Origin: an uncultured Acidobacteriota bacterium
GTDB lineage: Bacteria; Acidobacteriota; Terriglobia; Terriglobales; Acidobacteriaceae
Direction: 5' to 3'
DNA length: 64,000 nucleotides
Assembly (NCBI GenBank): GCA_903873705.1
Contig: CAIQPK010000054.1
Location: 1 to 64,000 of the forward strand
Under the pieces are notes generated by a model. The model was not told the DNA's origin, searched no databases, and worked only from the letters and a program-made list of their open reading frames with translations. A program made the position numbers and the translations under genes. This document shows positions 48,202 through 56,893 of the stretch, piece by piece; positions within the stretch are counted from its first letter, which is position 1, and each line of letters begins with the position of its first letter.

Positions 48202-48595
48202 CAGCTCACCCGCAACGCCCGTTCGGGAATGCCGACAGGCCTAACTGGAATCGCCAACACGATAGCGATGGAGTTAGGCTGGCAGGCGATGCCAGTGCAA
48301 AAGGTGCGGCCAAGTTTACGGCCGGATGGGTGCCCATCAAGAGCGCGTCTGAAGCGGTGTCAGCAAATTCTTTACTGCAAAGTTCGCGAAGCAAAAACGC
48401 CAGGTTTGTCCACGCTAGCGAGAAACAACGCACTCGCCGGGGGCCCCAGTTCGCCACCGGATATTGCCGGGTTGTAGGTGGCGGGGAGATTTTACGTTCG
48501 CTGCTCTCAATTCAATGTGGCTAGTGGCCATCATTTGTGTTATCAATAACCCCACCATTGGGTCTTTTTCCATTCCTGCACACATGGGTGGCTGC
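48202..48595. other. Intergenic region with small inverted repeats
   Basis: No gene recognised. Two imperfect hairpins are possible: CTAACT...AGTTAG around 48240-48277, and CTGGCA...TGCCAG just after it. Neither has a T-tract and neither matches a riboswitch I know. Confidence 0.35.
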
Positions 48596-51500
48596 ATGAA
48601 TCAGCCGGGTCGCTTTCTCGCAGTCAGGGATCTCTGCTTTACGGGTCTCCTGACAGGTATCTTTCTTTCCGCAACGGCCGTGGGCCAAAGTCCCCTCTCC
48701 TCTCCAGCAACAGGGCTCGCAGTGGCCACTTCCACCATGCCTGCTTCCCAGGCCCGGTCTCTTGCCGCAGAGACACTTCGCCTTCAGCCCGTACAGTTTC
48801 ATCCGCTGTTCTCCACTGCGGGCGCCAAAAGCGCCGAGCCTGCGCCGCGTTCCGGCGCCGCGCGGGCCTTTGCGGCGGAAGGACCCGGCTTCGGAATGCA
48901 GATCACCTCATCTAGCGTGCGGACCGTGCTGGTACACGCCAAACCTGTCGTGGCCCGGACGTCAGCTACAGGTGAGAACCAAGGCGCAGCGGAACAAGCT
49001 GGGGCGGACAACAGCGAGTTTTCCATGAAGCTGATCAGCGCCCGCGCCGATGGCCGGGGCGATTTAGCGGAACCCTCCGCGATGACCACCAACTACTTTC
49101 TCGGGCAAGGCCCCGCGGAGTGGCAGGTCGGAGTCCATGACTTCGCGCGGTTGCGTTTCCACAATATTTATCCGGGCATCGATGTGGCATACTACGGCAA
49201 CGGTGAAAAGCTGGAACACGATTTCATCCTCGCGCCCGGCGCAGACCCCGCGCACATTCGCCTGGCCTTCGAGGGGATACAGCCTCGAGTGGATGGGAGC
49301 GGTGATCTCGTACTGCAAGGCCCGAGCGGTAACGTGCGGCTGCTAAAGCCGGTCGCCTACACGGAGACGCAGCCAGAAAAGCGTGAGCCGGTCAGCGTGC
49401 GTTACGAGGTTGCAGCCAATGGCGAAGTGAGCTTCGCGTTAGGCGCCTACGACCGCGCGCAGAAATTGGTCATTGATCCCACGCTCAGCTACGCGAGCTA
49501 CTTTGGCACCTACTCCACCATCATCAACGCCGTTGCGCTGGATAGCGCGGGCAACATCCTGCTGACCGGCCAGACCTACGCCGGGTTTGGCATACCCACG
49601 AAAAATGCCACGCTCACCGGCAGCACGGGCGCCACGTATAACGCCTTTCTAGCCAAGCTCGATCCTACCGGCGCAACGGTGCAGTTCGCCACCTATGTCG
49701 GCGGCAACAAGGTGGACGCAGCGACCGGTCTCGCACTGGACGGCAGCGGCAATGCTTACCTCACCGGCATCACGTCTTCAACCACCTTTCCCACGCTGAA
49801 TGCCTACCAGGGGGCGCAGGGCGTCTCCACTTGCTACACGTCCTCTATTACGTGCTTCAATGCCTTCGTCACGGCCATTAAGGCGGATGGCTCGGCCGTT
49901 ATTTATTCCACCTATCTGGGCGGCACCACCAACGACCAGGGCAACGCCATCGCCGTCGACAAGGCGGGCAACGCGACCGTCACGGGCTTCACGCAATCGC
50001 CTAATTTTCCCTTGAAGAATGCGTTCCAAACGGCCTACAACAAGGGCAATACGTGCAGCTCTGCCGGCAATTGCCAGGAGGTTTTTGTCAGCAACTTCAC
50101 AGCTGCCGGTGCCCTCAACTTCTCCACCTTTCTCGGCGGATCCAATATCAACGCAGGTATGGGAGTCGCGCTCGATGCCGCCGGCAACATCTATTTGACC
50201 GGGCTTGCTACCAGCGACTTCCCAACCGTTGGAACGCTGCTCGTCAACGGCACAGCTGCGCCAACCGGCTTCGGCGGGACCTTCATCACCAAAATGGCCG
50301 CCGACGGGCAATCCCTGGCCTACTCCTATGTGGTTCGCTCTGCTTATGGCTCCGGCATCGCGGTCGACTCCACCGGCGCAGCTTACGTGGTTGGGCTGAT
50401 GGGCGGGGGCACCAACCTGCCGGTGACGACGGGCGCTTACTCTTCCACGCCGGCCGGATGGTACGCCTTGAAAGTAGCAGCAGGCGGAGGCTCGCTGGCC
50501 TACTCCACCTACATCGGCGGCATCAACAACGCCACCGGACTGGATGCGCCGACTGCTCTCGCGGTCGATGGCGCAAACCATCTCTGGATCGGGGGCTTCA
50601 CGTCGACCAACAGTTTCCCGATGGTGTCACCTCTTCAATCAGCGGGCGCCGGTATTCTTGACGCCAGCGGAGACGGTGGCGCAACCTTTCACGTTGCCAA
50701 CGGCGGTCTGCCCGCAACCGCGGTATCGTCGCTCCTCTTCGATCCTTCGCATGCCGGCCTGCTGCTGGCAGCAGGGCCAAGCGGCCTGTATACCAGCAGC
50801 AACGCGGGCACGTCATGGACGGCACTGGCCACCACCGGCCTGACCAACACCAACATCACCACGCTGGTCCGTTCGGCGTCCTCGCCCAATACACTCACGG
50901 CCATCACGGGTGCCGGCATCTTCCGTAGCGCCGACGACGGCGCAAGCTGGAGCAAGCCCGCCGGCACTGGCCTGCCGTCGCTGAATGGGACCTCCCTGAC
51001 ACTGGCGACGGATCCGGCGAACGCCAACATCGTCTATTTCTCGCAAGGCTCAGTGGGAACGCCGCTGGTGTGGGTTACGACCGATGGCGGTGCAACGTGG
51101 GCCAGCGCCAGCACCGGTCTGCCATCCAGCGGCAATATCGGTTTCATGGTGGCGGACCCCGTGAACGCCGGCACACTGTATGCCGCAATCGGGTCGAAGG
51201 TCTATAAGACGGTGAACTATGGCACGGCCTGGACACTGCCCAACGCCAGCGGCGTTACGTACAACATCGTCGGCCTTGCAGTCGATCCCGCAACCCCCAC
51301 CACGGTGTACGTTGGTACCGCGCTGAATTACTCCAAGTCCACCGACGGCGGAACCACATTTAGCCCCGGCAACGCCACGTTCAACTTTCAGCAGGTCGCT
51401 ATTACGGTCGATCCCACCAACTCCAACACGCTGTACGCGCGGCAAACGGCGGCGGGTAGTTGGGCGCTCTACAAATCGACCAACGGCGGCACCAACTTTT

Positions 51501-53218
51501 CCAGCCTCCCCTATACCAATTCGTTCCCTTCGGCCGTTGTTGTCGATCCCACCAACAACGCGAACATCTACGTCGTCACGGCCCAGACCGTCACCGCCGT
51601 TCTCGCCGAACTGGACCCCACCGGCGCCAATCTGCTGTTTTCCACCTATTACGGTGGGGTGGGGCATTCGCGGCTGACCAGCGTGGCTATCGCGCCTTCC
51701 GGCACCGTTTTCGCTGGAGGATTTACCGACTCCGTCAGTCTTACCACGACCAACAGTGGCGGCCGGCCGAGCATCGACACGGGCGGCGCAAATGTCAATC
51801 CGCGGTTGGGCGAGCCCAACACAAACAATCCGACGAAGAACGAGCAGGGCACCCAGCCGCCAGGAAGTCCGACCGGCGAAGGCACTGCGACCGGCATCAT
51901 GATCGCTGTAACGCCGCCGCCCACTCCTGAGGCCGACCTCAGCATTCACCTGGCTTATCCGGAGGACAACGCTCTCGGCGTCGTGGTCACCAATCATGGC
52001 GCCACCTCAACAGGAGCAAATTCGGTGGCGGCCACCAATGTCGTCACAACGGTTACGTTGAGTTCCGGCTACATCATCAACAATCCGGATGGCTGCGTGG
52101 CCCAGCTGGTGTCTTTTGGCCGTGGCTATAAGCAGGCCGTTTGTACAGATCCGTCCATCGCCGTCGGCGAGGAAGTTAATCGAGTCTTCTTTACCGATTT
52201 CATCGGCGGAGCGACAGCGACAGTTCACTCCGCTACGCCCGATCCCAACCTTGATGACAATACGGCCACGTTTACACCCGTCCCCGGGACCACAGTCACG
52301 TACTTACAGTGCCATAGCGGCTACTCAAAACCTGGCGTGAACACGAATAAGGTCACCACGCTCGTGAATCTTGGCGATCGTCAGACTCATTTTCCCGGCA
52401 CCACGGTTCCCGATCCTTTCCTGAACTACACCGTGAACACCAGCGGCGCGACTATCGCGGGTGTCAGCAACTGTCAGAGCCCGACCGGTATTGGCACGGC
52501 CTCCATGAGTTGTACCGCACCTCCATTGGCGCCTGGTACCAATATGGAGATCGAAGTGGACCTGGATGTTGACCCGACGGCAGCCATCCCACTCGAGTTC
52601 CGGGCCAGCGTCACCGACCTCAGCAACACGACCATCAACGAGGACCCCGACGGCGGCGTCTGCACTTACGACATCAACTCGTTCGCCCCCGCAGCCAGTG
52701 CCGTAGCGCTTTCCAGCCAGGGCGTCACGCCGGTCGACGCAACGACAGCGCCGCATGGAAAGACCGGCGTGACAGCTAAAGAAGTACGCCCGCGCGCTTT
52801 CGATTCGTCCAGCAATGGCACGGCTTTTGCCGCCGATCCAGCCGGAGAGATATGGGTAACCAACGGTGGTGCTTTGAAGGAATACGACTTTACCGGAACA
52901 CTGCTTGGCACCTTCAGCGGTGGCGGCCTGGGCGCAGCCAGCGGGATGGCCATCGATGGCAACGGCACTGTCTGGATTGCGAACAGTAACGGGACAATCT
53001 CCACCTTTGCGACCACCGGGGTGGCAGTATCACCCTCCGGCGGATTCAACGGGCAGGGCATCAGCTCGCCCAGCGCCGTCTCCGTGGATGCCTCCGGTTC
53101 CGTCTGGGTCACCAACGCCGGCAACGGCACGGTCACGCGCTTCTTTGGTGCGGCTGCTCCTACGGCAACGCCGCTTGCCACAAACCTTTCCAATGGAGCG
53201 CCTGCAAGGGTTCCCTAG
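48596..53218 (+). CDS. Large secreted protein: SBBP propeller with nested BNR/sortilin-like repeats and C-terminal NHL-type repeats
   Basis: 1,540 residues from ATG 48596, with signal peptide (LCFTGLLTGIFLSATAVGQ). ATG 48584 is an alternative. Residues about 160-300 form the N-terminal domain usual before SBBP repeats (NYFLGQGPAEWQVGVHDFARLRF, DVAYYGNGEKLEHDFIL). SBBP beta-propeller repeats (about 300-690) follow, each with FSTYLGG-like and DAAGNIYLTG-like strands. A BNR/VPS10-like set lies at about 690-1005 (GLYTSSNAGTSW, GIFRSADDGASW, VWVTTDGGATW). A last SBBP blade follows (LLFSTYYGGVGHSRLTSVAI), then a DUF11-like Ig region (about 1120-1370) and NHL-like blades to the end (SVDASGSVWVTNAGNGTVTRF). 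Probably an extracellular binding or scaffold protein. It is 55 bp before the lipoprotein gene and likely co-transcribed. Confidence 0.8.
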   Translation: MNQPGRFLAVRDLCFTGLLTGIFLSATAVGQSPLSSPATGLAVATSTMPASQARSLAAETLRLQPVQFHPLFSTAGAKSAEPAPRSGAARAFAAEGPGFGMQITSSSVRTVLVHAKPVVARTSATGENQGAAEQAGADNSEFSMKLISARADGRGDLAEPSAMTTNYFLGQGPAEWQVGVHDFARLRFHNIYPGIDVAYYGNGEKLEHDFILAPGADPAHIRLAFEGIQPRVDGSGDLVLQGPSGNVRLLKPVAYTETQPEKREPVSVRYEVAANGEVSFALGAYDRAQKLVIDPTLSYASYFGTYSTIINAVALDSAGNILLTGQTYAGFGIPTKNATLTGSTGATYNAFLAKLDPTGATVQFATYVGGNKVDAATGLALDGSGNAYLTGITSSTTFPTLNAYQGAQGVSTCYTSSITCFNAFVTAIKADGSAVIYSTYLGGTTNDQGNAIAVDKAGNATVTGFTQSPNFPLKNAFQTAYNKGNTCSSAGNCQEVFVSNFTAAGALNFSTFLGGSNINAGMGVALDAAGNIYLTGLATSDFPTVGTLLVNGTAAPTGFGGTFITKMAADGQSLAYSYVVRSAYGSGIAVDSTGAAYVVGLMGGGTNLPVTTGAYSSTPAGWYALKVAAGGGSLAYSTYIGGINNATGLDAPTALAVDGANHLWIGGFTSTNSFPMVSPLQSAGAGILDASGDGGATFHVANGGLPATAVSSLLFDPSHAGLLLAAGPSGLYTSSNAGTSWTALATTGLTNTNITTLVRSASSPNTLTAITGAGIFRSADDGASWSKPAGTGLPSLNGTSLTLATDPANANIVYFSQGSVGTPLVWVTTDGGATWASASTGLPSSGNIGFMVADPVNAGTLYAAIGSKVYKTVNYGTAWTLPNASGVTYNIVGLAVDPATPTTVYVGTALNYSKSTDGGTTFSPGNATFNFQQVAITVDPTNSNTLYARQTAAGSWALYKSTNGGTNFSSLPYTNSFPSAVVVDPTNNANIYVVTAQTVTAVLAELDPTGANLLFSTYYGGVGHSRLTSVAIAPSGTVFAGGFTDSVSLTTTNSGGRPSIDTGGANVNPRLGEPNTNNPTKNEQGTQPPGSPTGEGTATGIMIAVTPPPTPEADLSIHLAYPEDNALGVVVTNHGATSTGANSVAATNVVTTVTLSSGYIINNPDGCVAQLVSFGRGYKQAVCTDPSIAVGEEVNRVFFTDFIGGATATVHSATPDPNLDDNTATFTPVPGTTVTYLQCHSGYSKPGVNTNKVTTLVNLGDRQTHFPGTTVPDPFLNYTVNTSGATIAGVSNCQSPTGIGTASMSCTAPPLAPGTNMEIEVDLDVDPTAAIPLEFRASVTDLSNTTINEDPDGGVCTYDINSFAPAASAVALSSQGVTPVDATTAPHGKTGVTAKEVRPRAFDSSSNGTAFAADPAGEIWVTNGGALKEYDFTGTLLGTFSGGGLGAASGMAIDGNGTVWIANSNGTISTFATTGVAVSPSGGFNGQGISSPSAVSVDASGSVWVTNAGNGTVTRFFGAAAPTATPLATNLSNGAPARVP

Positions 53219-53273
53219 CTACTGATGCACCGCCTACCTTCGTTTATCGCTTCATTATTCTGAGGACATGCCC

Positions 53274-54713
53274 ATGCAGCGACGTGATGTCATCCGGCAA
53301 GGACAGAAACGACTCCCCGCAAACTACCAGGGTGCGTGGGGCATCCCGGGAGCCCTGCTAGCCGCCAGTATGCTGCTCAGCGGTTGCGGCCTTGCCAGTG
53401 CGCCGACGGGTTCCCTGCAACCGCAGAGTACGGCGGGCGTCTCCCTCAACGGACGGGTCCACGGCGGTCAGCAACCGGTCTCGGGTTCCAGCGTGTATCT
53501 GTTTGCCGCCTCGAACAGCGGTTACGCGGCAGCTGCAACATCGCTGCTGAAGACGGCTACCGCCGGGGTCAGCACGGACGTCATCGGGAACGGTTATGTC
53601 ATCACCGATGCTGCCGGTAACTTCTCCATCACCGGCGACTACACCTGCCCCTCCAGCGACGCGCAGGTGTATTTGCTCGCTTCAGGCGGCAACCCGGGTC
53701 TGCCCTCACCAACGGCCAAAAACGACGACATTGCCCTGATGGCCGCATTGGGCAATTGCGGCAACCTCAACGCATCCACGTTCGTCATCGTGAACGAGGT
53801 CACCACCGTCGCGGCGGTCTACGCCCTCGCCCCCTTCATGCGGGACGCGCAACACATCGGTACGCCCTCCACGAATCTGGCGGGCCTTGTCGAAGCCTTC
53901 AATGGAGCCGCCCAACTGTCCAACACGGCCAACGGCTCCAGCCCCGGGCCGGCGCTGCCCGCGGGCGCGACGCTCTCGGTCGCGCAGATCGATACGCTGG
54001 CCAATATTCTTGCGTCCTGCATCAACAGTGCGGGTGGCTTAGCGGGTGACGGCAGTATCTGCGCCAGCCTTTTTGCCAACGCACCGGCCGATAGCGATCA
54101 GCGGAACGACACCATCTCCTCGATGAGGAGTATTGCCACACATCCTTCCAGCAACATCTCCGGCCTATTCTCCCTGGTCACGTCGAACGGCCCCTTCCAG
54201 CCCACACTGGTTTCGGCCCCCAACGACTGGACCATTTCCGCACAATACAAACCAAGCGGGCTGACCACTCCGAGGGGAATCGCCATCGACGCCAACAACA
54301 CGGTCTGGATCGCCGACTGTGGCAGCGCAGCCTGCGCCTCCACGGGCGTAGGCAAAGTGATGCAGCTCGGCAGTGACGGCGCGCTGGTGAACTCCACTGC
54401 CGCGGGTCTGCTGAATGTTCCCGTCGCACTGGCCATCGATCAGGGCGGCAGTGCCTGGGTAGCCAATTATGCAGGCAATAGCGTCACCAAGCTCAATGTC
54501 AATCTGACGGCGGCGGGCGCTGCCTACGCGGGCGGCGGCCTCAATTCACCCAATAGCATTGCCATCGACCCCGCCGGTCAGGCGTGGGTCACGAACGCCG
54601 GCAATGGCAGCGTGACCGTGCTTTCCAGCAGCGGGACAGCGCTAACTCCCTCCAGTGGGTACAGTGGCGTGTCGATACCGACGCCGGTAGGAATCCTGAT
54701 CAATTCGCACTGA
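53274..54713 (+). CDS. NHL-repeat lipoprotein
   Basis: 479 residues. GAGG is spaced 8 nt from ATG 53274, better than from ATG 53268. The lipobox LLSGC (Cys38) predicts a lipoprotein with a long basic n-region. Residues 55-130 resemble a carboxypeptidase-regulatory-like domain (VSLNGRVHGGQQPVSGSSVYLF). The middle is helical (LNASTFVIVNEVTTVAAVYALAPFM). The last 170 residues are NHL-like blades (PRGIAIDANNTVWIADCGS, PVALAIDQGGSAWVANYAGNSVTKL, PNSIAIDPAGQAWVTNAGNGSVTVL), closely similar to the end of the preceding protein. Likely a surface-exposed binding protein. Confidence 0.78.
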   Translation: MQRRDVIRQGQKRLPANYQGAWGIPGALLAASMLLSGCGLASAPTGSLQPQSTAGVSLNGRVHGGQQPVSGSSVYLFAASNSGYAAAATSLLKTATAGVSTDVIGNGYVITDAAGNFSITGDYTCPSSDAQVYLLASGGNPGLPSPTAKNDDIALMAALGNCGNLNASTFVIVNEVTTVAAVYALAPFMRDAQHIGTPSTNLAGLVEAFNGAAQLSNTANGSSPGPALPAGATLSVAQIDTLANILASCINSAGGLAGDGSICASLFANAPADSDQRNDTISSMRSIATHPSSNISGLFSLVTSNGPFQPTLVSAPNDWTISAQYKPSGLTTPRGIAIDANNTVWIADCGSAACASTGVGKVMQLGSDGALVNSTAAGLLNVPVALAIDQGGSAWVANYAGNSVTKLNVNLTAAGAAYAGGGLNSPNSIAIDPAGQAWVTNAGNGSVTVLSSSGTALTPSSGYSGVSIPTPVGILINSH

Positions 54714-54720
54714 CAATTCG

Positions 54721-54813
54721 GCTGAGAAATTCGCTCTGAGGCAACAGCTCGCCGCGCTGCGACTAAAACGACCAAAACCGCGCCTCCAAGCTCGGTCGCC
54801 GTCTGCTGCTTGA
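54721..54813 (+). pseudogene. Transposase remnant (integrase-core type, N-terminal piece)
   Basis: One frame reads AEKFALRQQLAALRLKRPKP and stops at 54813. This resembles the beginning of DDE transposases with an ENLALRQQL..K..RPRL opening. Only about 31 residues remain and there is no start codon. It lies 8 bp past the lipoprotein stop. Confidence 0.5.
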
Positions 54814-54842
54814 AGACCAGCTTACCTCACCAAAAATGGTAC

Positions 54843-55130
54843 CTAATAGACCGTGCACTGCAAATGGTTGAACACCAAGCAGTACCCGCCCAGGAACCAG
54901 GCAGACATCATTCGCCAATACGCCGCGGACCACACCATAAATATCGTTCGGGTTTACTCGGACCATGGGCGAAGTGGCCTGAACATCGCTGGCCGGGAGG
55001 GCCTCAACCAGCTCATGGAAGACATCGAGGCGAAGCGGACCGACTTCACGTCCTTCCTGGTCTACGATGTCAGCCGATGGGAACCTTTCCAGGATGTGGA
55101 CGAGAGCGCCTACTACGAGTACGTCCTTAC
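54843..55130 (+). pseudogene. Serine recombinase (resolvase) remnant, frameshifted
   Basis: The frame open from 54853 reads NQADIIRQYAADHTINIVRVYSDHGRSG, then GLNQLMEDIE and VYDVSRWEPFQDVDESAYYEY, a clear serine-recombinase catalytic-domain segment. The preceding bases give the expected QMVEHQ in a different frame, so a frameshift lies near 54880. The N-terminal catalytic serine region and the whole DNA-binding half are missing. The homology stops abruptly where the IS3 remnant begins. Confidence 0.7.
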
Positions 55131-55143
55131 AATGCAGCGATCT

Positions 55144-55229
55144 CAGTTCAGCCTGCTTCAACACGCCGACGATCTGCTCCACACTGAACCGCCGCTTCTT
55201 CACCCCAAATCCTCCGCCCTTTCAGGTCA
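55144..55229 (-). mobile_element. IS3-family left-end remnant with the start of orfA
   Basis: On the minus strand a GTG at 55203 begins VKKRRFSVEQIVGVLKQAEL, the hallmark opening of IS3-family OrfA. After about 20 residues it runs into the antisense of the recombinase remnant. TGACCTGAAAGGG at the outer end (up to 55229) looks like an IS3-type terminal repeat. The right end and OrfB are absent. Confidence 0.6.
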
Positions 55230-55250
55230 GGATTGGCCGAAGACTAACAT

Positions 55251-55856
55251 TCAAACTGGTTCAGCAATACCGGGGCCGATCACAGGCAAGCTATCGAATC
55301 GTGGGCTCTCGAGTGTTTGCGTGGCACCGTTGAAGCGATCGTCTATCGCGGCGATGACCTTCGCGGTGCTCTCTGTGACGGATTCGACGCAGGTGTGGCA
55401 CGTTACGTCGGGTTGGAGCGGCGGTTCATAAGGGTCGTCAATGCCGGTAAAGGAGCTGATCAGCCCGGCACGGGCTTTGCAGTAAAGCCCCTTGGGATCG
55501 CGCTCTTCGCAGATGGTGATCGGTGCGTCGACGTAGACCTCGATAAAACTGGGAATACGGGACCGGATGGCGTTGCGGGCTTCACGGTAGGGGGAGATGG
55601 CGGAAACAAAGGTGAGCACACCGTTGCGCGTGAGCAACTCAGCGACAAAACCAATGCGGCGGATATTTTCATCACGATCGAGCTTGGTGAAACCGAGGCC
55701 GCGGGAGAGGAACTCGCGGATGTCGTCGCCGTCCAGCAGCTCGACTCGGTACTGCAGGCCAGCATAGTGCTGGTAGAGGGATTTGCCGAGGGTGGACTTC
55801 CCGGCACCGCTAAGGCCGGTGAGCCAGACAGTGATTCCCGGATGATCTAGGGGCAT
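55251..55856 (-). CDS. cysC: Adenylylsulfate kinase
   Basis: 201 residues from ATG 55856. It phosphorylates APS to PAPS with ATP. Walker A GLSGAGKST spans residues 14-22. Downstream come LLDGDDIREFLSRGLGFTKLDRDENIRRIGFVA, the FVSAISPYREAR segment, FIEVYVDAPITICEERDPKGLY and a final DDPYEPPLQPDV motif, all as in CysC. The length matches stand-alone CysC (about 200); no CysD/CysN is nearby. It is divergent from a sulfotransferase gene with 125 bp between the starts. That suggests it supplies PAPS for sulfation of an exported glycan rather than for assimilation. Confidence 0.93.
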   Translation of the reverse strand: MPLDHPGITVWLTGLSGAGKSTLGKSLYQHYAGLQYRVELLDGDDIREFLSRGLGFTKLDRDENIRRIGFVAELLTRNGVLTFVSAISPYREARNAIRSRIPSFIEVYVDAPITICEERDPKGLYCKARAGLISSFTGIDDPYEPPLQPDVTCHTCVESVTESTAKVIAAIDDRFNGATQTLESPRFDSLPVIGPGIAEPV

Positions 55857-55881
55857 AGACCATTATGGCGAATGCAGGGAC

Positions 55882-55903
55882 GCGCAAACTAATTAATTTG
55901 CGC
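55882..55903. promoter_or_regulatory. Palindrome between cysC and the sulfotransferase gene
   Basis: GCGCAAA at 55882-55888 and TTTGCGC at 55897-55903 are perfect inverted repeats around an AT-rich 8-bp centre (CTAATTAA). It sits in the 125-bp divergent region and is a candidate shared operator. Confidence 0.45.
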
Positions 55904-55981
55904 CGTGGAAGTGAGATTGGTGGGCCGCGGGAAACGTGGTAGGTTAGGATAATTCAACAACAAATCGATTTGGAGTGCCGT

Positions 55982-56851
55982 ATGCGTGAGTTGCTGAAGA
56001 AGCTGGGACTGGTGCGTGACGGCAGGGAATCTGATGCGCTCGCGGCCAACCGGCAGGAAGACACTGGTGATTCGACGGCTGGCGTCAAGGTTGCCTTCCT
56101 GCACATTAACAAGACGGGTGGCAGCACCTTCAGGCGCATCCTGCAATCGATTTTCGAGCAACAGTTTCATTATTGCGAGGACCCTGCCATTGCGAGCGTT
56201 GAAACCGCATTGGCGAAGTTCGCCTGTGTTGAGTTTCATACGCTCTCTTATGCGACCAACTGGGCTCTGGCGCACCAGGAGCTGGTGAGCCTGCGGCGAT
56301 GGGACCTGCTGGAGGGGCGGCACAACTTTACAATGTTGCGCGATCCGGTGGACCAGTTTCTATCCCTCTACTACCACCTGATAAAGATCAGGGAACGCGT
56401 CGAACCGGCACTCAAGGCGCAGGGCCTTCCGTTCCCGGACTCAATTGAGATGATGCTGGGACATCCAGCGTGTTTTAACGATCAACTCGCGTATCTGGTG
56501 GGAAAGCGGCGCGATCGCGAATCGTGGGTAACTCGCGATGACCTGGAACTGGCGAAAGAGATGCTGCTGAGGCTGAAGATGCATGTGGGACTGATGGAGC
56601 AATTCTCCGATTCCATGCATGTTTTTGAAGCCGTGACCGGGTTGAAGATTCCGGCGGCAACGATCGTTTGCGAGAACCGCAACCCAAACCGTCCGCCGCT
56701 GGAAATGATGCCGGTGGATGTGCTGGAGCGTATCCGCGAAGGAAACGCGCTGGAATACGAACTGTACGAGTTTGGGCGTGAGTTGCTTGCGCAGGACCTC
56801 GCCCGGTTTGGGCTGGCACCGGCCTACTCGGTCGTCGACGCGGCGGTGTGA
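55982..56851 (+). CDS. Sulfotransferase family protein (PAPS-dependent)
   Basis: 289 residues from ATG 55982 (GGAG seven bases upstream; the in-frame TTG at 55970 overlaps that site). The PAPS 5'-phosphosulfate loop is FLHINKTGGSTFRRIL (residues 39-54). The 3'-phosphate site is FTMLRDPVDQFLSLYYHL (Arg120, Asp121). Both are as in the membrane-type sulfotransferase family 2/3 of heparan- and chondroitin-modifying enzymes. It lacks a signal or TM segment and so acts in the cytoplasm, presumably on a lipid-linked or nucleotide-linked glycan. Its divergent partner makes PAPS. It ends 42 bp from the convergent radical SAM gene. Confidence 0.85.
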   Translation: MRELLKKLGLVRDGRESDALAANRQEDTGDSTAGVKVAFLHINKTGGSTFRRILQSIFEQQFHYCEDPAIASVETALAKFACVEFHTLSYATNWALAHQELVSLRRWDLLEGRHNFTMLRDPVDQFLSLYYHLIKIRERVEPALKAQGLPFPDSIEMMLGHPACFNDQLAYLVGKRRDRESWVTRDDLELAKEMLLRLKMHVGLMEQFSDSMHVFEAVTGLKIPAATIVCENRNPNRPPLEMMPVDVLERIREGNALEYELYEFGRELLAQDLARFGLAPAYSVVDAAV

Positions 56852-56893
56852 CCATACTGCAACTCTCGTAATCCACTCGTGCCGTCTTCAACT

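Noticed and set aside
48230-48340. Possible riboswitch upstream of the SBBP gene
   Set aside because: Hairpins are imperfect and I could not match any conserved core such as the GEMM or cobalamin elements.
54763-55203. 146-residue minus-strand open frame as a complete gene
   Set aside because: Only its first 20 residues are IS3 OrfA-like; the rest is the antisense of the recombinase remnant.
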